Assembly (NCBI GenBank): GCA_946482045.1
Contig: CAMLPZ010000113.1
Coordinates: 1 to 12,166 of the forward strand
Reading direction: 5' to 3'
Source: an uncultured Asticcacaulis sp.
Lineage (GTDB): Bacteria > Pseudomonadota > Alphaproteobacteria > Caulobacterales > Caulobacteraceae
Length of the DNA stretch: 12,166 nucleotides
Part shown: positions 1 to 5,546 of the stretch, piece by piece
How the letters are laid out: every line of letters starts with the position of its first letter
Position numbering within the stretch: position 1 is the first letter of the stretch
The notes under the pieces: generated by a model
What the model was told of the DNA's origin: nothing
Database searches by the model: none
Seen by the model: the letters and a program-made list of their open reading frames with translations, nothing else
Program-made: the position numbers and the translations under genes

Positions 1-1773
1 AGCGGCGGGATACGGGTGATGAATCCGGACATTGTCAAGACCTACGGCATTCGCGACGAAGATGTCGAAGCCGTCGCACGCGTCGAGACCGAGGAGTTGG
101 CCCGGCGAGAAACCGCTTATCGCGGCGATCGCCCCTACCCCGCCATGCGCGGCAAGACGGTTATCGTCGTCGATGACGGCTTGGCGACGGGCGCCAGCAT
201 GCGTGCCGCGCTGACGGCGCTGCGCCGCGAAGGGCCGAAGGAACTGATCTGCGCTGTGCCCGTGGCCGCGCCATCCGACGGCAACGACCTGCCAGATGCC
301 GACATGGTTTTCACCCTCATGCGGCCTGAACCGTTTCACAGCGTCGGCCTGTGGTACGAGCGCTTCGAGCAAGTCAGTGACAAGGAGGTGCAGTTGCTGC
401 TCAAGGATGCGGAAATCTTCGCTCCCGACGCGCCGCGCGGCGAGGCCGATATCCTGGCCGACAAGTTGCGCCGCCACGTCACGCCGCTGACCGGAAAGAA
501 GGCCGATTACGACGAACTGATGGTGATGGCAGAAAACGCACGTTTCGTGCTGATCGGCGAGGCCAGCCACGGTACGCATGAATTCTATAAGATCCGCGCC
601 GATATTACCAAGCGGCTGATCGCCGAGAAGGGGTTTTTGGCGGTAGCCGTCGAAGCCGACTGGCCCGACGCTTTTCGGGTGAACCGCTATGTGCGCGGCG
701 ACAAAATCGGCGGCCCCACTGATGCTTTGAGCGACTTCAAACGTTTTCCGCAATGGATGTGGCGCAACAAGGAAACGCGCGACTTTATCGACTGGCTGCA
801 CGATCACAATGCGTCCTACGCCACGCGCAATGCCGGTTTCTATGGTCTCGATCTCTACAGCCTCAACACTTCGATCGAGGCCGTCATCGGCTATCTGGAG
901 GGCGTCGATCCAGCCGCCGCCAAGGCGGCGCGCAACCGCTACGGCTGTTTTGATGCCTTCGGCAATGACCCTCAGCGCTATGGCTACATGACCGGACGCG
1001 GCGGCGCACAGACCTGTGAGGACGCGCTGATCGCCCAGCTGCGCGACCTGCAGAAACACACCTACGACTATATGCGCCGCGACGGCGCCCTCGCCGGCGA
1101 GGCGTTCTTCTCCGCCGAACAGAATGCGCGCTTGGTGAAGAATGCCGAGAACTATTACCGCGCGATGTTCCGGGGCCGGCCAAATTCCTGGAATATCCGC
1201 GATACCCACATGGCGGATACGCTGGACGAGCTAGACCTTTTTCTGTCGAAACAACGTGGTCGGCCGGCCAAGATCGTCGTCTGGGCGCACAATTCGCATA
1301 TCGGCGACGCGCGCGCGACCGGCGCCAAAGCGCGCGGCGAACTGAACCTGGGGCAACTGGTTCGTCAGCGTCACCCCGATGAAAGCCTGCTCATCGGCTT
1401 TTCGACCTACAATGGCACGGTCATGGCCGCGGATGACTGGGATGAGGCCGCGCAGGTCAAGACAGTGCGCCCTGGCCTCAGCGGCAGCGTGGAGGAGTTG
1501 TTCCATAAGGTAGGGGAGCCTGGTTTCCTGCTCAACATGCGCGATAAGGGCATGGCGCGGCACCTGCTGAAGGACTCACGGCTGGCGCGGTTTATCGGCG
1601 TCATCTACCGGCCAGACAGCGAACGGCTCAGCCACTATATCGATGTCGTCATGCCCGAACAGTTCGACGCCGTGCTGCATATCGATGAAACACAGGCCCT
1701 GTCGCCGCTGGCGGAGGAACCCGCGTTGGCGACCGTACCCCAGGTCGACGAGACCTATCCGACCGGGCTTTAA
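1..1773 (+). CDS. Phosphoribosyltransferase / erythromycin-esterase-like fusion protein (5' end outside window)
   Basis: The frame is open from base 1. The residues before the first possible start (SGGIR, then VMNPDIV) continue the phosphoribosyltransferase fold, so the GTG at 16 is internal and roughly 70-80 N-terminal residues are missing. In the 590 visible residues, about 1-145 are the rest of a type I PRTase, with the PRPP-binding loop VIVVDDGLATGAS near 54-66. About 150-590 is an erythromycin-esterase (EreA/EreB-like) domain. It keeps the three motifs expected for catalysis: GEASHG with H190, EADW with E218, and WAHNSH with H430 and H433. The fusion type is known in actinobacteria and proteobacteria, usually without a proven substrate, so macrolide resistance should not be assumed. 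No signal peptide can be judged. It converges on the hemerythrin gene across a REP-like repeat pair. I am sure of the domains and unsure of the function. Confidence 0.9.
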   Translation, partial: SGGIRVMNPDIVKTYGIRDEDVEAVARVETEELARRETAYRGDRPYPAMRGKTVIVVDDGLATGASMRAALTALRREGPKELICAVPVAAPSDGNDLPDADMVFTLMRPEPFHSVGLWYERFEQVSDKEVQLLLKDAEIFAPDAPRGEADILADKLRRHVTPLTGKKADYDELMVMAENARFVLIGEASHGTHEFYKIRADITKRLIAEKGFLAVAVEADWPDAFRVNRYVRGDKIGGPTDALSDFKRFPQWMWRNKETRDFIDWLHDHNASYATRNAGFYGLDLYSLNTSIEAVIGYLEGVDPAAAKAARNRYGCFDAFGNDPQRYGYMTGRGGAQTCEDALIAQLRDLQKHTYDYMRRDGALAGEAFFSAEQNARLVKNAENYYRAMFRGRPNSWNIRDTHMADTLDELDLFLSKQRGRPAKIVVWAHNSHIGDARATGAKARGELNLGQLVRQRHPDESLLIGFSTYNGTVMAADDWDEAAQVKTVRPGLSGSVEELFHKVGEPGFLLNMRDKGMARHLLKDSRLARFIGVIYRPDSERLSHYIDVVMPEQFDAVLHIDETQALSPLAEEPALATVPQVDETYPTGL

Positions 1774-1780
1774 TCTTATT

Positions 1781-1904
1781 CCTTCTCCCCGTTTACGGGG
1801 AGAAGGTGGCCCGTAGGGCCGGATGAGGGGCAAAAACTATTTCCGCACCCTCGCCTACGACGCTGCCCCTCACCCTAACCCTCTCCCCGCAAGCGGGGAG
1901 AGGG
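1781..1904. repeat. Inverted pair of REP-like palindromic elements
   Basis: Unit A (1781-1830) begins with a perfect 11-bp stem and TTTA loop (1781-1806, CCTTCTCCCCG / CGGGGAGAAGG). It continues with a 5-bp stem GGCCC-GTA-GGGCC (1808-1820) and ends GGATGAGGGG. Unit B (about 1865-1904) is the same design on the other strand: a 12-bp stem CCCTCTCCCCGC / GCGGGGAGAGGG with an AA loop (1879-1904), then TTAGGGTGAGGGG read on the minus strand. The two units face each other across about 35 nt, as in a REP pair. They fill the gap between two convergent genes and may stop or slow transcription from both sides. Neither hairpin has a clean U-tract, so I do not call them intrinsic terminators. From memory, this kind of repeat is common between genes in several alphaproteobacteria. 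Confidence 0.8.
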
Positions 1905-1913
1905 GATTAAGGC

Positions 1914-2387
1914 TTAACCCATGGCTTCTGCTGGCGCCATGATCTCGGATTGGGCCTGTTTCTTGAGAGCGTCCATCTCCTTGGCCAGATCCTTGGCTTC
2001 CTGGCTGGACAGGTACTTCTTGGCCTTTTCGAAAATCTCGCCTTCTTCTTCCTCGACGTGGTGCGTGACCGAGTGCTTGAACTCGCCGAAGGTCTCAAGC
2101 CACAACTCGTCAGTGACCGGCGTGGTACTCAGTTTTTCGAGGTATTCGCGAATCTCGTCGTGCTCGTGATTGGCATGTTCGATCTTCTCTTCGACCTGCT
2201 TGGACCGCGTCGCGTCCTCGATGGCCTTGTAGAAAGTTTGTTCCTCGGTGTCGGCGTGGAGCGTCAGTTCAAGCTTGATGGTTTCGAACAGACTCTGACG
2301 CTCGGCCGGGTCCTTGCTGGCAATGACCTGTTCCATAAGGTCCGCCACCTTCTGGTGGTCCTTTTTCAGGTAGTTGTAGATATCCAT
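1914..2387 (-). CDS. Hemerythrin HHE-domain protein
   Basis: A 157-residue, highly charged, all-helical protein of the HHE cation-binding family. Likely di-iron ligands are H11 (KKDHQKV), H44 and E48 (LHADTEEQ), H74 or H76 (HEHDE), H105 or H109/H110, and E114 (HHVEEEEGE). The two-repeat H...HxxxE layout is complete. No signal peptide is seen, so it should be cytosolic, probably binding O2, NO or iron in stress defence; its exact ligand cannot be read from sequence. The ATG at 2387 has a good ribosome site (AGGAGAG, 7 nt or so upstream). The tail after about residue 125 is a charged helix ending in an Ala/Pro-rich stretch. It lies 170 nt downstream of the mscS-like gene on the same strand, with a Fur-like palindrome at the far end of that gap. 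Confidence 0.93.
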   Translation of the reverse strand: MDIYNYLKKDHQKVADLMEQVIASKDPAERQSLFETIKLELTLHADTEEQTFYKAIEDATRSKQVEEKIEHANHEHDEIREYLEKLSTTPVTDELWLETFGEFKHSVTHHVEEEEGEIFEKAKKYLSSQEAKDLAKEMDALKKQAQSEIMAPAEAMG

Positions 2388-2538
2388 GATACTCTCCTCA
2401 TCATACTATAGAGCTTGTTGTAAGCGTCTTAGGGAAGGTCGTTCGCCCCGTTGATGACCATGATGCCAAGATGACGGTAAGATCGATATGGCCGCCGCCA
2501 CGGCCGACTATAAGACCTACGTAAAACCTTGATTGCGC

Positions 2539-2555
2539 TTGAGAATTACTCTCAA
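2539..2555 (-). promoter_or_regulatory. Fur-like inverted repeat
   Basis: TTGAGAATTACTCTCAA is an 8-1-8 inverted repeat with one mismatched pair. Its inner 15 bases match the general Fur 7-1-7 consensus TGATAATnATTATCA at 11 of 14 fixed positions. It begins 3 nt past the mscS stop codon and lies about 150 nt upstream of the hemerythrin ATG. Iron control of a di-iron hemerythrin would make sense. The distance is long, however, and I see no convincing promoter beside the repeat. A weak hairpin at the end of mscS is the alternative reading. Confidence 0.4.
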
Positions 2556-2557
2556 TT

Positions 2558-3667
2558 CTATTTGTGTGTGATCTGGATGCCGGCAGCGTCAAAGGCCTTT
2601 TTAATCCGACGGTTATATTCACGCAGGACCTTCCAGCGCGACGTCGGCTGGGTCCGCATTCGCGATTTGACGATCACACCAATATCCGACAGCAGGTCGA
2701 CCCCCGCGATTTCCAGATCAGCCAGGATGAGTGGCCCATATTGCGCGTCCTTACGAAGCTCTGCCGCCGTTTCGCGCATGACCTGCATAGCGTGGTCGAT
2801 GTCGGTATCGTATTTGAGCGGGAGATCGGAGGCCGCATAGGAGAAGGTCTTGGTCATATTGTGAATGACCTGGCTTTCACCATAGGGGAAGATGTGCAGC
2901 GTACCGTCAGAACCGCGCAGGCGGATGGTGCGCAGGGTCATGTCCTCGACCTCGCCACTGAAGGCGCCGATCTGGACGATGTCGCCGACGGCGACGATGT
3001 CTTCCAGAATAAGAAAAAGCCCAGTCAACATGTCCTTGACGATGGTCTGGGCGCCAAAGCCCACCGCCACGCCGACAACGCCGGCGCCGGCCAGGACGGG
3101 CGCGATTTCGACGCCGACCTGGCTCAGCAGGGTGATGATGGCCAGGACGATAATGACGACCTGCAGCAGACGGCGAACCAGTGGTCCCAGGGTATCCAAC
3201 TGCGCGCCGCGGCGCGGGTCGCCTTCACGGCGCAGCCGGTTCAGCGTCTTGCGGGTGAACAGGCCAACGGCTTCGACAGCAAGCGTTGCCAGAACCAGCA
3301 CCGCCAAAACGCGCAATGTCGTGGAGGCAATATGTCGGCCTGAACCTTCCGACGCCCACGCAATGATATCGATGCCCCAGACATTGGCGGCCAGGATGAT
3401 GGCGATCAGCCAGACCACCAGGCCAATGACCGAGCGCGTTAGTTTCAGCGCCTTGTTCGCGCGCTTTCTGCGCTCTTCGGAACTTTCTCCCGGCAGGTGG
3501 GCGATGGCCCGGCACAACAGCCAGTTCAGGCCCCTAATGAGCAGGAAGGCCGCGACAAGGATAAGCGCCGTCAACCCGGCATTGACCGCAAGCCCTTGCG
3601 GGCCCAAACCGACCAGATGGTTCCAGAACAATGTCAAATTACTGCTGATCTGCTCGTACGCCGTCAC
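2558..3667 (-). CDS. MscS-family mechanosensitive ion channel
   Basis: A 369-residue inner-membrane channel that would open under membrane tension and release solutes during hypo-osmotic shock. Four hydrophobic segments are visible, at about 28-52, 77-104, 113-137 and 165-210. The last is the MscS pore helix, Gly/Ala-rich (AGAGVVGVAVGFGAQTIV, 193-210). It leads into the signature DMLTGLFLILED (212-223) and the beta domain VGDIVQIG...GEVEDMTLRTIRLR (227-251). The mixed C-terminal domain ends at 369 with the family's usual ...AFDAAGIQI. The three segments before the pore helix make it somewhat longer than E. coli MscS (286 aa). The start is GTG at 3667 with GGAG 7 nt upstream. The next gene upstream on the same strand is the isochorismatase-like hydrolase, 133 nt away. 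No nearby gene suggests a specialised role. Confidence 0.95.
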   Translation of the reverse strand: MTAYEQISSNLTLFWNHLVGLGPQGLAVNAGLTALILVAAFLLIRGLNWLLCRAIAHLPGESSEERRKRANKALKLTRSVIGLVVWLIAIILAANVWGIDIIAWASEGSGRHIASTTLRVLAVLVLATLAVEAVGLFTRKTLNRLRREGDPRRGAQLDTLGPLVRRLLQVVIIVLAIITLLSQVGVEIAPVLAGAGVVGVAVGFGAQTIVKDMLTGLFLILEDIVAVGDIVQIGAFSGEVEDMTLRTIRLRGSDGTLHIFPYGESQVIHNMTKTFSYAASDLPLKYDTDIDHAMQVMRETAAELRKDAQYGPLILADLEIAGVDLLSDIGVIVKSRMRTQPTSRWKVLREYNRRIKKAFDAAGIQITHK

Positions 3668-3800
3668 GATTTAACTCCGTAGCCATCAGTCTCGGCGTAA
3701 CCCTGACGGCGGGCCCGTAAGGCGGAAATGACCCACACCCGGGCGGACGGAAAAAAATCGGCAAAGTGTTTTGAGTGTTGCTTCGTTCCGACGTGGCGCT

Positions 3801-4313
3801 TCAGGTCGCTTCGGGCATGATTTCGGCGCTGTTGACCAGGTGCTTCGTGCCTATCAGCGTGCCAAGGATCGAGATCGCCATGTCGTGGAACCGGTGCTCC
3901 TTGTCGCTGGCGCACAGATCGGCAATGACCCAGGTCAGCATGTCCTGTTCGAACAGGTCACCAACCGTCTTAAGCACGCAGGCCTCGGTAGCTATGCCGG
4001 CGATGTGGACCTCCCGCGCCCGCCACAAGGCCAGGTGGCGTTTCAGTTCGTCATTGCAGCCGCTGTAGTCGGGCTTGTCGATGATCACGGCGTCAGGGCG
4101 CGGCGCAATGGCCAGTTCGATGCCTTCACTGCCCGGCGCCAGGTCGTGATAACCGAGAATACGCCGAAAGGGCGACGGGTCGGGATTGTAGAAACGCGTG
4201 AAGACGACGTGGTCGAAGCGGTATTGGATGTCTTCGATGGGTTTCAGCACGTGGCGCGAGGACGGGCTGACGAAACCTTTCTGGACGTCAATGGCGACAA
4301 GAACCTTCGGCAT
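3801..4313 (-). CDS. Isochorismatase-family cysteine hydrolase
   Basis: A 170-residue single-domain cytosolic hydrolase. The catalytic triad of the family is intact: D9 (LVAIDVQKGF), K80 (IIDKPDYSG) and C112 (GIATEACVLKT), with the cis-peptide region GIATEAC just before the cysteine. Family members hydrolyse amides or vinyl ethers, for example nicotinamide, N-carbamoyl compounds or isochorismate. The sequence does not tell me which. Start is ATG at 4313 with AGGAAAGG a few bases upstream. The gene stands alone on the minus strand between the mscS-like gene and a divergent sugar-isomerase gene. A strong intrinsic terminator lies 68 nt upstream of its start, in the same orientation. Either it has its own promoter between 4320 and 4380, or that terminator is an attenuator in its leader. 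Confidence 0.92.
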   Translation of the reverse strand: MPKVLVAIDVQKGFVSPSSRHVLKPIEDIQYRFDHVVFTRFYNPDPSPFRRILGYHDLAPGSEGIELAIAPRPDAVIIDKPDYSGCNDELKRHLALWRAREVHIAGIATEACVLKTVGDLFEQDMLTWVIADLCASDKEHRFHDMAISILGTLIGTKHLVNSAEIMPEAT

Positions 4314-4380
4314 GCCTTTCCTTTCTGATGGACGGAAAGACTAGACCGCGCGCGCATAATGATTCGATCCGATTCCGGAT

Positions 4381-4410
4381 AAAAAAATCCCCGGAGGCGG
4401 ACCACCGGGG
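4381..4410 (-). terminator. Strong intrinsic terminator with no upstream protein gene
   Basis: Read on the minus strand, a stem CCCCGG / CCGGGG (4410-4405 with 4394-4389) continues inward past a T-T mismatch with GG / CC around a TCCG loop. It is followed by A and then seven Ts (4387-4381). This is a textbook Rho-independent terminator. No minus-strand coding sequence ends here: upstream on that strand is only the intergenic region, then the antisense of the divergent isomerase gene. It therefore ends either a small RNA or a premature leader transcript of the isochorismatase-like gene. Confidence 0.85.
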
Positions 4411-4456
4411 GCAAGACAGTTGGGGGAAAACCTTACGGGGAGAAGGATCCAACATT
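4381..4456 (-). ncRNA. Candidate small RNA with C-rich loop, under a LacI-type operator
   Basis: On the minus strand a TATGAT box (4468-4463) predicts a start near 4456. A transcript ending at the T-run would be about 75 nt. It would fold into two hairpins. The first has an outer stem GTTGG / CCAAC (4453-4449 with 4423-4419) and an inner stem CCTT / AAGG (4446-4443 with 4434-4431), exposing loop CUCCCCGU. The second is the terminator. The single-stranded UUUUCCCCC and the C-rich loop resemble anti-Shine-Dalgarno target-binding sites of alphaproteobacterial trans-acting sRNAs. No good -35 is visible; the LacI-type operator occupies that spacer region. Alternatives are an attenuated leader of the downstream hydrolase gene or a decayed REP element: 14 nt (4433-4446) are identical to 1793-1806. 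Confidence 0.4.
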
Positions 4457-4470
4457 GTGGTTATCATAAC

Positions 4471-4486
4471 TTGAAATCGATTACAA
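4471..4486. promoter_or_regulatory. LacI/CcpA-type operator
   Basis: TTGAAATCGATTACAA is a 16-bp palindrome centred on CG with 14 of 16 symmetric positions. The inner 14 bases fit the LacI-family pattern TGnAAnCGnTTnCA at every fixed position. A LacI-family gene lies 1 kb downstream, and its recognition helix (STATVSR) is of the type that reads such AAnCGnTT sites. The operator is 79 nt upstream of the Tat-exported isomerase ATG and abuts the minus-strand TATGAT box. It could therefore repress both directions. A perfect 5-1-5 palindrome GTTATCATAAC (4460-4470) adjoins it. Confidence 0.75.
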
Positions 4487-4564
4487 CTCTGTTAAGGCTA
4501 TGACCGGCCAAAGGCAATGCTATGCTCGGCCGCAAGGGTAGGACTTATAAGAGGAATCAGCATC

Positions 4565-5449
4565 ATGGACGTATCACGGCGTTATTTTCTGGGCGCTTCG
4601 GGCGCGCTGGCGGCCTTCGCGGCAGCGGGCCAGGCGGGCGCTGCCGCGGGCCTGATCAAGGCCAACTGGCCGCTGGGTGTCCAGTTGTGGACCGTCAACG
4701 CCCAGATGAAGGAAGACATTCCCGGCACGCTGAAAAAGCTGAAGGGCCTGGGCTTCGACGTCATCGAGACCGCAGGACTTTATGGCGGCACTGCACAGAC
4801 ACTGAAGAGCCAGCTCGCCGATGCCGGCCTGAAAGCGCGCGCCTGCCATATGAATATGGGCGCGCTATCGACCGATATCGACAAGCACATCAGCGACACC
4901 CTGGTTTTGGGCGCTGGCTGGCTGGTCGCCTCCTCGCCCAAGACGCCCGGCCCGATCGATACGACCAAGCCGTGGGTCCAGGCCATGAGCGAAGCCATGA
5001 CCAAGGACGCCTATCAGCAGAACGCCGAAATCATCTCCCAGATCGTACCCAAGATCGAAGCGGCAGGGCTGAAGTTCGCCTATCACAACCATCCGATGGA
5101 ATTCGATGATTTCGGTGGCCAGTCGGGCCTCGACATCATGCTGACCGGCTCGGACAAGGCGCGTCTGGAACTCGACCTTGGTTGGGTTGCTGCGGCCGGC
5201 CACGATCCGGCGACGATGATCAAGAAATACAAAGGCCGCGTCGACCTGCTGCATATCAAGGACATGGTCAAGGACGGCTCGGGCTATCGATCGGTCGAAC
5301 TGGGCAAGGGTATCGTCAAATGGAAGCCCGCTTTCGAAGCCGCCAAGGCCGAGGGCGTGAAGGCGTTCTTCGTCGAGCAGGAAGAGCCCTATCTCCGGCC
5401 GATCTTCGAATCCCTGGCGGAGAGCGTCGCCTACCTTAAGGCTTTGTAA
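4565..5449 (+). CDS. Tat-exported xylose-isomerase-like TIM-barrel protein (sugar isomerase/epimerase family)
   Basis: A 294-residue protein. I choose ATG 4565 rather than the in-frame ATG at 4517 because GAGG lies at 4551-4554 and the first residues then form a twin-arginine signal, SRRYFLG (4-10). An Ala-rich hydrophobic stretch follows, with likely cleavage at about 22-28. The mature part is an AP-endonuclease-2/xylose-isomerase-like barrel. Likely metal or substrate residues are H174 and H176 (YHNHPMEF), E179, D204 (LELDLGW), H230 (LLHIKD) and E271/E273 (VEQEE). Tat export implies folding in the cytoplasm, perhaps with bound metal, and work in the periplasm on a non-phosphorylated sugar, so 'sugar phosphate isomerase' would be a misleading name. 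It is preceded by the LacI-type operator and followed at 97 nt by lacI-like, which probably forms one regulatory unit. Isomerase, epimerase or lyase activity cannot be told apart. Confidence 0.9.
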   Translation: MDVSRRYFLGASGALAAFAAAGQAGAAAGLIKANWPLGVQLWTVNAQMKEDIPGTLKKLKGLGFDVIETAGLYGGTAQTLKSQLADAGLKARACHMNMGALSTDIDKHISDTLVLGAGWLVASSPKTPGPIDTTKPWVQAMSEAMTKDAYQQNAEIISQIVPKIEAAGLKFAYHNHPMEFDDFGGQSGLDIMLTGSDKARLELDLGWVAAAGHDPATMIKKYKGRVDLLHIKDMVKDGSGYRSVELGKGIVKWKPAFEAAKAEGVKAFFVEQEEPYLRPIFESLAESVAYLKAL

Positions 5450-5477
5450 GTCAAAGCTTGGATAAGTTAAAGGTTGG
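5448..5477 (+). repeat. Two direct 14-bp repeats after the isomerase stop
   Basis: AAGTCAAAGCTTGG (5448-5461) and AAGTTAAAGGTTGG (5464-5477) match at 12 of 14 positions with 16-nt periodicity. A small hairpin GCTTTG / CAAAGC (5441-5457) spans the stop codon just before them. The function is unknown; this could be chance or a regulator site ahead of the lacI-like gene. Confidence 0.4.
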
Positions 5478-5508
5478 CATTTTCGCCACCGCAGTCTAGG
5501 GATTGCCT

Positions 5509-5534
5509 TTGCGGCGCGCGGGAACGCGCCGCAA
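5509..5534 (+). promoter_or_regulatory. Perfect GC-rich hairpin directly before the lacI-like ribosome site
   Basis: A 10-bp perfect stem TTGCGGCGCG / CGCGCCGCAA closes a CGGGAA loop and ends one base before the AGGAT ribosome site (5536-5540). No T-run follows, so it is a poor intrinsic terminator. It could limit readthrough from the isomerase gene or modulate translation of the repressor. Confidence 0.6.
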
Positions 5535-5546
5535 CAGGATTTATAT

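Noticed and set aside
16..18. GTG at 16 as the start of the PRTase/esterase gene
   Set aside because: The preceding in-frame residues SGGIR belong to the conserved PRTase sequence and the PRPP domain would otherwise lack its first half. The gene enters from the left edge.
1781..1904. CRISPR array or paired intrinsic terminators
   Set aside because: There are only two palindromic units, in inverted rather than direct orientation, with no spacers. Neither stem is followed by a T-run.
3668..3800. Terminator or gene in the gap between the mscS-like and hydrolase genes
   Set aside because: A seven-T run occurs on the minus strand (complement of the A-run near 3750) but no stable hairpin precedes it, and no credible small reading frame or promoter was found.
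4381..4455. Leader peptide starting at the minus-strand ATG 4455
   Set aside because: It has only one Trp and no run of regulatory codons. It reads through the terminator and into the hydrolase gene out of frame. It does not look like an attenuator peptide.
4517..4564. Upstream ATG at 4517 for the Tat-exported barrel
   Set aside because: It places 16 extra residues before the SRRYFLG Tat motif and lacks a ribosome site, whereas 4565 has GAGG at 4551-4554.
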